From the NCBI GenBank assembly GCA_020435005.1, contig JAGRAE010000009.1, positions 1 through 36,055 of the forward strand: a stretch of 36,055 nt of DNA, written 5' to 3'. Numbering within the stretch: the stretch's first letter is position 1; the number at the start of each line of letters is the position of its first letter. Under the pieces are notes generated by a model, which ran no database searches, was not told where the DNA came from, and saw nothing but the letters and a program-made list of their open reading frames with translations. Both the position numbers and the translations under genes were made by a program. Origin of the DNA: Bdellovibrionales bacterium (lineage in GTDB: Bacteria; Bdellovibrionota; Bdellovibrionia; Bdellovibrionales; UBA1609). Shown piece by piece: positions 22,231 to 29,823 of the stretch.

Positions 22231-23520
22231 TCATAGGTCTCCCACTTTAAAATATTTTTGTTCTAATTGATCGAAACAAATACAAACTTTTTGATATTTG
22301 TTATCAAGAGCTAGGTAATAATGTTGTCCACGGTCAACAGAGCCATAAGCAGTTTCTATTAGACTCCTTTCAAGTGGAGTTATCATCTGATAATGGTTTA
22401 TATTTTCAATTTCCAACTGATGTTCGTAGTGGTCAGATAAATCATAAGTGAAAAATCTTTGTGGGCTGACACTGGCCAATGGATATTTAATGCCGTTAAT
22501 GTCAACCTTGTCCAGATTCAAAGAATCGAATAAATCGAAATAAGAATCTTGTTCATGCTCAAAATTAATTTGCGCCGGAAGAAAACCACTGATGACGTCT
22601 TGTCCGCGATCCAAATTCGTTTTGTTATTCGCTTTTCTTTTTTCTGCTTGTTGATGCCAAAGAGTATATTTAGAAGGTTTTGCTCTACAAGCAAAAGCTT
22701 CCAAATCGAATTTCTTAATGGGATTCGAAAAATCTATATTCAACAATTTTTTATCTAATTGTTCATAAACATATATAAGATTTAAAAAATTGGCTTCAGG
22801 CAATATTTCAATGACATGAACGTCGTAGTTATATTCGCAATGCAAGTACACCATAAGTTTATTGGTTTCTTTATTATGACTTTTAACATTGTTTAATAGT
22901 TTACGAATGTGATTTTCAAGCTGGAGTAGTAAATAAGGTTTTAATGAAATTGGCATTTGCAAGTCAACATGATCTACAAAATTAAACTCATTTTTAAGAG
23001 GAGTGATAATTTGCTTTTCATAACCGTGGAGTCTTTTCCACATTAATTCACCGGTTTTTCCCCATCGCTGTTGAAAAGAGTGAAGTTCAAAGCTTTTAAT
23101 ATCACCGAGCGTTTGGAAACCCAACACTCTAAAAAAAGTAATGATATCTTCTACTTCTTCTTGTGAACTCCAAGCCACCAAACCTTCCAACTGATGTAGA
23201 CAAGATAATGGTAGCTGGTGAAGAATTTCACTTTCTTTACTGGGGTCACAATAAAAATAATTATTATCAGTTTGAGTAAAAACTTGGGCATGTATGGGTG
23301 TTGTAGCAATAGCAGCTTTTGCCTTGGGATAAAATTCTTTATTAAAACTTTTAAGCTCTTTTAAAAAATGCTCTTCACTATCAAAATCTTTTACAGCCTC
23401 AGTTATGTCAGCAAATAGATAGCCTGGATTTCTAAACTTCAAGCGGCTACTAAAAGCCATAAAACTATCAATTGTAGAATCTATATTTTGATCATTTAAG
23501 TCTAAGCAAAGTGTGCGCAT
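22231..23520 (-). CDS. imuB: divergent ImuB-like (catalytically inactive Y-family polymerase-like) protein
   Basis: About 429 aa from the ATG at 23520, which has GGAGG 5 bases upstream; an in-frame ATG at 23532 lacks one. Order of segments fits ImuB: FADITEAVKDFDSEEHF (as DVTGCAHLFGGE), then AKAAIATTPIHAQ (as ARAAIADT), then the helix-hairpin segment FFRVLGFQTLGDI...ELHSFQQRWG, a little-finger-like region, and a C-terminal HYYLALDNKYQKVCICFD (as DYYRVE...LWLF). ImuB bridges ImuA, the clamp and DnaE2 in SOS mutagenesis. The acidic polymerase residues are not evident, as expected for ImuB. It lies 63 bases downstream of lexA on the same strand. Similarity is distant, and I compared it from memory. 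Confidence 0.65.
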   Translation of the reverse strand: MRTLCLDLNDQNIDSTIDSFMAFSSRLKFRNPGYLFADITEAVKDFDSEEHFLKELKSFNKEFYPKAKAAIATTPIHAQVFTQTDNNYFYCDPSKESEILHQLPLSCLHQLEGLVAWSSQEEVEDIITFFRVLGFQTLGDIKSFELHSFQQRWGKTGELMWKRLHGYEKQIITPLKNEFNFVDHVDLQMPISLKPYLLLQLENHIRKLLNNVKSHNKETNKLMVYLHCEYNYDVHVIEILPEANFLNLIYVYEQLDKKLLNIDFSNPIKKFDLEAFACRAKPSKYTLWHQQAEKRKANNKTNLDRGQDVISGFLPAQINFEHEQDSYFDLFDSLNLDKVDINGIKYPLASVSPQRFFTYDLSDHYEHQLEIENINHYQMITPLERSLIETAYGSVDRGQHYYLALDNKYQKVCICFDQLEQKYFKVGDL

Positions 23521-23583
23521 AGAGTCCTCCATTGACTTTAAAAAAGCTAAAAAAAGATAAGCTAAATTATCTCAATTAAAAAA

Positions 23584-24366
23584 TTAAAACTTACGAATTA
23601 ACCCTACAACTTTTCCACGTATATGGACGTCCTTAGGTGAAAACCACATGGATTGCATAGTCGAGTTAGCAGGCCGTAGCTCGACAAGGGCTTTATGGTC
23701 TTCATTTAAATGTACAAAAAATCTTTTAACAGTGGCTTCATTTTCCACTGAGGCAACAATTAGCTCTCCATTGTCAGCTCGTGCCTTTTGTTCTACCAAA
23801 ATAATGTCGCCATCCAAAATACCATCTTCAATCATTGATTCGCCTTCGACTTTTAAGGCAAAAGTTTTTGAGAAATTATTAACTAATGAAGAAGGAACAT
23901 CGATAAATTCATCGTGTTCGATGGCTTCGAGTGGTAGTCCTGCAGCGACTCCGCCGAGTAAAGGGAGGGAAAGAGACTCCGGCCTTTTTCCATTAAAGGA
24001 TGAACTCGCAATTTCATCCTCATTGGTTAAAGAAAATCCTTGGGTGTGAGTAGGATATACCGAAGCCCCTTTCTTAGGAGATGAGCCTACGAATGGACTG
24101 TGGCTTTTGTTTTTTAAATTTTGTAAATGATTTTGAAGACTATTTGCCGAACGTAGAATATTGATAGCACGCTTTTGATTGCCACCTGGCACATGAATAT
24201 AGTTCTTCTTTTGTAGTTGCTTAAGATATCTTTGAACAGAATTAAAAGAGGCGAAGCCAAAGTGATCTTTAATTTCCTGAAAACTAGGGGCAACCCCTTC
24301 ATTATGGAGATAACCTTCAATGTACTCTAGAACCATTTTTTCTTTTCGGGTGAGAGGTTGAAGCAT
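23584..24366 (-). CDS. lexA: LexA repressor
   Basis: The protein has 260 aa from the ATG at 24366, with AGGAG 5 bases upstream; an in-frame start at 24420 would fall inside the repeat array. The N-terminal winged-helix domain (LTRKEKMVLEYIEGYL...SFNSVQRYLKQL) binds DNA. The C-terminal S24 domain has the self-cleavage site A142-G143 (GGVAAGLP), nucleophile S177 (EGESMIEDG) and base K214 (NEATVKRF). It represses SOS genes until RecA triggers cleavage. The linker (about 72-135) is long and polar for LexA. It is probably an operon with the ImuB-like gene and divergent from ung. Unusual 11-bp direct repeats lie in its promoter. Confidence 0.95.
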   Translation of the reverse strand: MLQPLTRKEKMVLEYIEGYLHNEGVAPSFQEIKDHFGFASFNSVQRYLKQLQKKNYIHVPGGNQKRAINILRSANSLQNHLQNLKNKSHSPFVGSSPKKGASVYPTHTQGFSLTNEDEIASSSFNGKRPESLSLPLLGGVAAGLPLEAIEHDEFIDVPSSLVNNFSKTFALKVEGESMIEDGILDGDIILVEQKARADNGELIVASVENEATVKRFFVHLNEDHKALVELRPANSTMQSMWFSPKDVHIRGKVVGLIRKF

Positions 24367-24376
24367 AAAAACTCCT

Positions 24377-24448
24377 GTGTAAGTAAATAAAAGGTAATAT
24401 GTAAATAACGTGTAAGTCAAGTGTAAGTGATGTGAAAATTGTGAAAAT
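24377..24448. promoter_or_regulatory. 11-bp phased direct-repeat array in the lexA/ung divergent region
   Basis: GTGTAAG occurs at 24377, 24410 and 24421, with a related ATGTAAA at 24399 and GTGAAAA at 24432. Starts are spaced by 11 or multiples of 11 bases. TGTGAAAAT is also tandemly repeated (24431-24439, 24440-24448). The array begins 11 bases from the lexA ATG and covers its probable promoter. It is a likely autoregulatory site for LexA. I do not find the palindrome TTACN3GTAA that I recall as the Bdellovibrio LexA box; the GTAA half-site occurs instead as direct repeats. Confidence 0.6.
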
Positions 24449-24537
24449 CTAGACCTTTTTTATTTACCTACTTTGATTTCAATAAGTTAATGCAAATGGT
24501 TAATAGGATTCACATTTATAAAAGATCGAGATATTCC

Positions 24538-25248
24538 ATGTTTATGTCACAAATCAAAATACAATTAGAAAAATCGTGGAAAAAGCTTTTAGTTGGAGAA
24601 TTTGAAAAAGACTATATGAAAAATTTAAAGTCTTTTTTAAAAAAAGAATACAGCCAAAAAAAAATTATTTATCCACGCGGTATTGAATTCTTCTCAGCTC
24701 TCAATTCCACACCACTCGACAGAGTAAAAGTAGTAATCATCGGTCAAGATCCTTATCACGGTCCTAACCAAGCACATGGCTTATGTTTTTCTGTTAAACC
24801 TGGAGTGCAAATACCTCCTTCCTTACAAAATATATATAAAGAACTACAACAAGATGTTGGTTTCCAGCCACCAAATCACGGATTTCTACAGCAATGGGCC
24901 GATCAAGGTGTTCTATTGCTTAATGCCACGCTTTCTGTTGAAGCGGGTAAAGCGGGTTCACATCAAAAGAAAGGTTGGGAGGAATTCACAGATAAAGTCA
25001 TTAGCGTACTCAATGATTCTCAAGAGCACATAGTATTTATGCTCTGGGGTTCTTATGCACAAAAAAAGGGCGCACATATAAATACGAAAAAACATTGTGT
25101 GCTTAAAGCTCCACATCCATCACCCTTATCCGCCCATCGTGGGTTTTTGGGTTGCAAGCATTTTTCAAAGGCAAATAAGTACTTAGAATCAGTTGGAAAA
25201 ACACCAATTCAATGGCAGTTATCTGAGAAGCTAAAAGAGGCTAATTGA
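24538..25248 (+). CDS. ung: uracil-DNA glycosylase, family 1
   Basis: Ung removes uracil from DNA to start base-excision repair. From the ATG at 24538 the protein has 236 aa, close to the family's usual 220-230; ATGs at 24490 and 24544 are also possible, and none has a good ribosome site. The water-activating loop [10 protein letters not shown] (catalytic Asp about residue 71), the uracil-binding segment [16 protein letters not shown], and the DNA-inserting loop HPSPLSA (His about residue 193) are all intact. It is divergent from lexA and could share control through the repeat array. Confidence 0.96.
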   Translation: MFMSQIKIQLEKSWKKLLVGEFEKDYMKNLKSFLKKEYSQKKIIYPRGIEFFSALNSTPLDRVKVVIIGQDPYHGPNQAHGLCFSVKPGVQIPPSLQNIYKELQQDVGFQPPNHGFLQQWADQGVLLLNATLSVEAGKAGSHQKKGWEEFTDKVISVLNDSQEHIVFMLWGSYAQKKGAHINTKKHCVLKAPHPSPLSAHRGFLGCKHFSKANKYLESVGKTPIQWQLSEKLKEAN

Positions 25249-25317
25249 CTGCCGCGTTGTATAGATATTAATTGTTAAAACTAATATAGATTAATTGGAT
25301 AGCTCAAGGGAGATACT

Positions 25318-26901
25318 ATGAAAAGTCTTATTGTGTTTTTATGCTTAGTCATGAGTTGTATGGTTGCCAATGCCGCCAAGACATTTGTGTATTGTTCTGA
25401 AGCAAGTCCTAAAATTTTTAATCCACAATTGGGGACGGATGGCCCGACTTTTAATGCCAGCTCTCGACCCATATACAATAGATTGCTAGAATTTAAAGCA
25501 GGTACTACCGAAGTCATTCCTTCTCTGGCAGAATCTTGGACCGTAAATGACAAAGGAACACTTTATACATTTAAACTGCGCAAAAATGTAAAGTTTCATA
25601 CCACAACATTTTTTAAACCAACTAGATCATTCAATGCTGATGATGTGTTGTTTTCTTTTGATCGCATGCGTTTAAAAGAACATCCCTATCACAAAGTGAA
25701 CGGTGGTCTTTATCAATATTTTGATGGAATGAATATGGGTGCACTCCTTAAAAATATTAAAAAGCTAGACGATTACACTATAAGCTTTGAACTTACTAAA
25801 CCAGAAGCTCCGTTTCTCGCCAATTTAGCCATGGATTTTGCGAGTATTTTATCGAAAGAATATGGAGACTTTTTGGCAAAAAAAAATCAAAAAGACAAAA
25901 TTGATTTAGAACCTGTAGGAACAGGTCCTTTTATATTTAAAAAATATGTAAAAGATAATGTAATACGTTATACCGCCAATAAGGAATACTTCCTTGGAGC
26001 TCCTAATTTAGATAATCTTATCTTCTCAATCACTCCTGATGCCAATGTGCGCTTTCAGAAGTTAAAAGCGGGTGAGTGTCACTTTATTGCCGAGCCCTCT
26101 CCAGCCGACATACCAAAAATTGAGAGCGATAAAAAGTTTAAAGTTGAAAGCGCTGACGGTCTTAATGTAGGTTATTTGGCTTTCAATACAAGAAAGAAGC
26201 CTTTTGATAATGTCTTAGTGAGACAGGCTATAAATTTAGCTTTAAATCGTGATGCCTACATTGAGGCTATTTATTTGGGAAAAGCTAAAAAAGCAAAAAA
26301 TCCAATTCCACCCACAATGTGGAGTTACAATAAAAATGTTAAAGCCTATGAATACAATCCTGAAAAAGCCAAAAAACTCTTAGCTCAGGCTGGTTATAAA
26401 AATGGATTTTCTGCTGAGTTGTGGACATTGCCTGTTTCAAGACCTTACAACCCCAACGGCAAACGTATGGGAGAAATGATGCAAGCGGATTTAGCCAAAA
26501 TTGGCATCAAAATAAAGTTAGTCACCTACAAGTGGGCGGAGTATTTAAAGCGCGCTGCCAACGGTGAACATACATTGCTGCAATTGGGATGGACTGGTGA
26601 CAATGGAGATCCCGATAATTTTCTAAATACGCTATTAGGTTGTGATGCTGTAGAAAACGGAAGTAATTTTGCAAAGTGGTGTGATAAAAAGTTTCAGTAT
26701 CACATTGAACAAGCTAAAATTGTGACTCAACTTGATCAACGCATAAAACATTATATGAAGGCTCAGGAAATATTTAAAAATCAAGCTCCTTGGGTGACAC
26801 TTGCTCACTCGACAGTATTTAAAGCTATGTCTAAAAAAGTAAAAGGTTACAAAGCGAGTCCTTTTGGTGCGGAATCTTTTTATGGAGTTGTATTAGAATA
26901 G
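25318..26901 (+). CDS. dppA: dipeptide ABC transporter periplasmic binding protein
   Basis: The protein has 527 aa. The signal peptide MKSLIVFLCLVMSCMVANA has a likely cleavage after ANA. The mature protein is a family 5 solute-binding protein that closely follows Escherichia coli DppA as I remember it: TFVYCSEASP, the GTTEVIPSLAE block, NADDVLFSFDRM, APFLANLAMDFASILSKEY, IPPTMWSYN, and GWTGDNGDPDNF. It delivers dipeptides (and in some species haem) to the DppBC pore. AAGGGAG precedes the ATG. It is the first gene of a plus-strand run through dppC into aroB. The ATPase genes dppD/dppF are not in the window. Confidence 0.95.
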   Translation: MKSLIVFLCLVMSCMVANAAKTFVYCSEASPKIFNPQLGTDGPTFNASSRPIYNRLLEFKAGTTEVIPSLAESWTVNDKGTLYTFKLRKNVKFHTTTFFKPTRSFNADDVLFSFDRMRLKEHPYHKVNGGLYQYFDGMNMGALLKNIKKLDDYTISFELTKPEAPFLANLAMDFASILSKEYGDFLAKKNQKDKIDLEPVGTGPFIFKKYVKDNVIRYTANKEYFLGAPNLDNLIFSITPDANVRFQKLKAGECHFIAEPSPADIPKIESDKKFKVESADGLNVGYLAFNTRKKPFDNVLVRQAINLALNRDAYIEAIYLGKAKKAKNPIPPTMWSYNKNVKAYEYNPEKAKKLLAQAGYKNGFSAELWTLPVSRPYNPNGKRMGEMMQADLAKIGIKIKLVTYKWAEYLKRAANGEHTLLQLGWTGDNGDPDNFLNTLLGCDAVENGSNFAKWCDKKFQYHIEQAKIVTQLDQRIKHYMKAQEIFKNQAPWVTLAHSTVFKAMSKKVKGYKASPFGAESFYGVVLE

Positions 26902-27914
26902 TGATAAAAATTTTAAGACAGCGTTTCTTTGCTTTTTTTCCAACTTTATTAGGCGTTTCTCTATTGGCCTTTTCTTTGATTCGCTTAGCACCAGGTGATC
27001 CCGTAATGCTCATGTTGGGAGAGCGTGGTGGGACACCTGAAGTTTATGAAAAAATGCGCACTAGTTTAGGTTTGGATCAACCCATCCTATGGCAATACCT
27101 AAAGTATATTGGGCAAGTTTTAACTGGAGATTTTGGCACTTCCATAGTTTCTCAACGACCGGTTTTAGAAGAATTTTTCGATCGTTTTCCCGCTACTGTT
27201 GAACTGGGTTTGAGTGGGATGATTTTTGCTATTTTACTAGGTGTACCTTTTGGGTTGATATCTGCTGCCAAAAGAAAAAGCCCAGTTGATTACACACTTA
27301 TGGGTGGAGCCTTGTTGGGTTATTCCATGCCTATTTTTTGGTGGGCATTAGTGCTTATCATGTTCTTTTCAGTAAACTTGGGTTGGACACCTGTCTCGGG
27401 TAGAGTCAGCGTTATGTACGATGTTGAAGCTGTAACTGGTTTTTTATTTATAGATTCGTGGTTCAGTGAGGATTCCTGGGAAATATTTAAAAGTGGTTTG
27501 CACCACCTATTATTGCCGGCTCTTGTATTGGGCACGATCCCATTGGCCGTCGTTGCCAGAATGACCCGTTCTAGTTTACTCGAAGTTTTAAGAGAAGATT
27601 ATATTAGAACGGCAAGAGCTAAGGGTTTAAATGAAAAACGTGTAATTGTAACTCATGCTTTGAAAAACGCATTAATTCCAATTGTTACTGTGATAGGTTT
27701 GATGTTGGGTACAGTTTTAACAGGGGCTATTTTAACAGAAACCATTTTTTCATGGCCTGGAATTGGCCGTTGGTTTGTTGCCAGTGTGGAGGCCAGAGAT
27801 TACCCCGTAATTCAAGGAGGGATTATTCTCATTGCTCTCACCATTATGCTGGTAAATTTAATAGTTGATTTGATTTATGTGTGGGTCAATCCCTTACTTA
27901 GGGAGCACTCATGA
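26901..27914 (+). CDS. dppB: dipeptide ABC transporter permease
   Basis: An inner-membrane protein of 337 aa, the usual DppB length, with about six transmembrane segments. The N-terminal RLAPGDPVMLMLGERGG and the permease EAA region near DYIRTARAKGLNEKRVIVTHALKNALIP are typical of the family, as are TGYSMPIFWW-like YSMPIFWWALV and ILTETIFSWPGIGRW. The GTG start shares a base with the dppA stop (TAGTG), and the stop overlaps dppC (ATGA), indicating tight translational coupling. Confidence 0.95.
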   Translation: MIKILRQRFFAFFPTLLGVSLLAFSLIRLAPGDPVMLMLGERGGTPEVYEKMRTSLGLDQPILWQYLKYIGQVLTGDFGTSIVSQRPVLEEFFDRFPATVELGLSGMIFAILLGVPFGLISAAKRKSPVDYTLMGGALLGYSMPIFWWALVLIMFFSVNLGWTPVSGRVSVMYDVEAVTGFLFIDSWFSEDSWEIFKSGLHHLLLPALVLGTIPLAVVARMTRSSLLEVLREDYIRTARAKGLNEKRVIVTHALKNALIPIVTVIGLMLGTVLTGAILTETIFSWPGIGRWFVASVEARDYPVIQGGIILIALTIMLVNLIVDLIYVWVNPLLREHS

Positions 27915-28759
27915 AAAAATTTTGGCGAAGACTAAACCAAAATAAAGGTGCTGTAGTTGGACTAGTTGTATTAGCCATTTTTATTTTGATTTCTATTTTG
28001 TCACCACTACTGGCACCTTATGACCCACATCAAATTTTTGATGGAAAATTTAATCTTCCACCACTGTGGAGTGGGGGCGACAATGCTCATGTCATGGGAA
28101 CCGACGATATTGGTCGAGATGTATTAAGCCGTTTGATTTATGGAGCGAGAATTTCATTAACTGTGGGTTTTTTAGTGGTAACTATCTCATTAGTTGTCGG
28201 TGTTAGTTTGGGTCTTCTTGCTGGCTATTTTGGAGGATGGGTCGATCAAATTATTATGAGAGGCGTAGATATTTTAATGGCATTGCCAAGTATATTATTG
28301 GCCATTGTCATTGTCGCCATTTTAGGACCTAGCCTACAAAATGGAATTATTGCTGTTAGCATTGTTTACTTACCTAATTATATAAGAGTGGTAAGGGGAG
28401 CGGCCATGGCCGAAAAAAAGAAAGCTTACGTAGACGCTACAAAATGCTTTGGTGCAACTCACTGGCGACAAGCGGTCATTAACATTTTACCCAATTGCAT
28501 GGCTCCCATAATTGTTTTAGCTAGCTTGGGTTTTAGTGAAGGAATTCTCAATGTTGCGGCTTTGGGATTTTTAGGTTTGGGAGCTCAGCCGCCCATTCCT
28601 GAATGGGGAGTGATGTTGGCCGATGCAAAGGCTTTTATCGAAACTTCACCCTGGTTGGTGAGCTTGCCAGGAATTTGTATTTTATTAGTTGTATTGTCTT
28701 TTAATTTGCTTGGCGATGGTTTAAGAGATGCCTTGGATCCAAAATTAAAGGGTCAATAA
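27911..28759 (+). CDS. dppC: dipeptide ABC transporter permease
   Basis: An inner-membrane protein of 282 aa with about six transmembrane segments. It matches DppC through NKGAVVGLVVL, VMGTDDIGRDVLSRLIYGAR, AGYFGGWVDQIIMRGVDI, the EAA-loop region around KCFGATHWRQAVINILPNC, and the end GDGLRDALDPKLKGQ. It forms the pore with DppB. It starts in an ATGA overlap with dppB. aroB begins only 2 bases after its stop, so a transport operon runs directly into a shikimate gene. Confidence 0.95.
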   Translation: MKKFWRRLNQNKGAVVGLVVLAIFILISILSPLLAPYDPHQIFDGKFNLPPLWSGGDNAHVMGTDDIGRDVLSRLIYGARISLTVGFLVVTISLVVGVSLGLLAGYFGGWVDQIIMRGVDILMALPSILLAIVIVAILGPSLQNGIIAVSIVYLPNYIRVVRGAAMAEKKKAYVDATKCFGATHWRQAVINILPNCMAPIIVLASLGFSEGILNVAALGFLGLGAQPPIPEWGVMLADAKAFIETSPWLVSLPGICILLVVLSFNLLGDGLRDALDPKLKGQ

Positions 28760-28761
28760 AT

Positions 28762-29823
28762 ATGAATTTTGATGCCGTCACAAAATTTTACGATTACTTA
28801 CCAAAGTTAGAAGATTTAAAAAATATTTTATATCCTCAACAACAACGTGAATTTGTACTTTTATTTGCTGAGGAATTATTAGAAGTAGAAACGGCTAATA
28901 AATGGATTCAACAATTTTCCTTAAAGTATCAAGTTCAAAGTGGTGAGAAATTAAAATCCATTGAAGAATTCCCCCATCATATTGCTAACATCACAAATTT
29001 ACTCTCAACTCAATCCCACAAAAATTTAACTCTCGTAGTTTTAGGGGGAGGAACAGTTGGTGATTTTGGTGGATTTGTGGCCAGCATTTACAAAAGAGGC
29101 ATTGACCTCATCCATATTCCGAGCACTTGGTTGGCCGCAATAGACTCCGCTCACGGTGGTAAGAATGCATTAAATGTAGGTTCTGTTAAAAATCAGGTAG
29201 GTACCTTCTATCCGGCAAAAGCAGTTATTTTAGTTAAAGAACTTTTTGCTTCTTTAAGCCAAGATCCAGTGAGGTCTTCGTTGGGGGAGCTAATAAAAAT
29301 TGGCATTGTAAATTCACCAAGTTTAATTGAGTTTATGAAAGACACAGAAGCCAAGCCAGAAGATTATTTGTGGGAACTCTTACCACAGGCCATTATGGCA
29401 AAAATGAATATTGCCCTGCAAGACCCTTATGAGAAAACAGGTCTTCGCCAACAATTAAATTTAGGTCACAGCTTAGGTCATGTACTTGAAACCCTTTGTG
29501 GTTGGCCTCACGGCTGGGCAGTAGCTCAGGGACTTTATTTTTCTCTGCACTGGAGTTTAGAAAAAAAAATAATCAATAAGGAAAGCCACAGTGACATTTA
29601 CAATTTTTTGCAGCGTTTTTTTGCAGAAAAACAAAGTCCACAAGGCGAGTCACTACCGAAGTTAACAGAAGTGGATTTCTTAAAAGTGCTAGCTGGTGAT
29701 AAGAAAAAAATGGGCAATAACACCATTAATTTTGTGTTTATCCAGCAACTTGGCAAAGTCGTAATTGAAGCCGTTACAGAACAAGAAATGATGAGCGAAG
29801 CTCGCCGTCAAGGTTGGCTTTAA
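28762..29823 (+). CDS. aroB: 3-dehydroquinate synthase
   Basis: AroB makes 3-dehydroquinate from DAHP (step 2 of the shikimate pathway). The 353-aa protein has the NAD site GGGTVGDFGGFVASIYKRG (95-113), the substrate loop PSTWLAAIDSAHGGK (120-134), and metal ligands E176 (SLGELIK), H236 (LNLGHSLGH) and H250 (GWPHGW). The family's usual HGE is HGW here, and DSSVGGK is DSAHGGK, so it is divergent. The related cyclitol synthases share the fold, but the linked aroA, fusion gene and aroC support AroB. It begins 2 bases after dppC, and its stop shares TTAA with the convergent Cys-rich protein gene. Confidence 0.88.
   Translation: MNFDAVTKFYDYLPKLEDLKNILYPQQQREFVLLFAEELLEVETANKWIQQFSLKYQVQSGEKLKSIEEFPHHIANITNLLSTQSHKNLTLVVLGGGTVGDFGGFVASIYKRGIDLIHIPSTWLAAIDSAHGGKNALNVGSVKNQVGTFYPAKAVILVKELFASLSQDPVRSSLGELIKIGIVNSPSLIEFMKDTEAKPEDYLWELLPQAIMAKMNIALQDPYEKTGLRQQLNLGHSLGHVLETLCGWPHGWAVAQGLYFSLHWSLEKKIINKESHSDIYNFLQRFFAEKQSPQGESLPKLTEVDFLKVLAGDKKKMGNNTINFVFIQQLGKVVIEAVTEQEMMSEARRQGWL

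Noticed and set aside
24366-24480. Canonical palindromic LexA box (TTACN3GTAA as I recall for Bdellovibrio)
   Set aside because: I searched both strands of the lexA upstream region and found only direct GTAA repeats, no such dyad.
25318-28759. Nickel (NikABC) or oligopeptide (OppABC) transporter
   Set aside because: The binding protein and both permeases follow DppA, DppB and DppC block by block, including the GTTEVIP and GDNGDPDNF segments.
28762-29823. Cyclitol synthase (2-epi-5-epi-valiolone synthase) rather than AroB
   Set aside because: The divergent active-site loop made this worth considering, but linkage to aroA, the K-D-E fusion and aroC, with no secondary-metabolite genes nearby, favours AroB.
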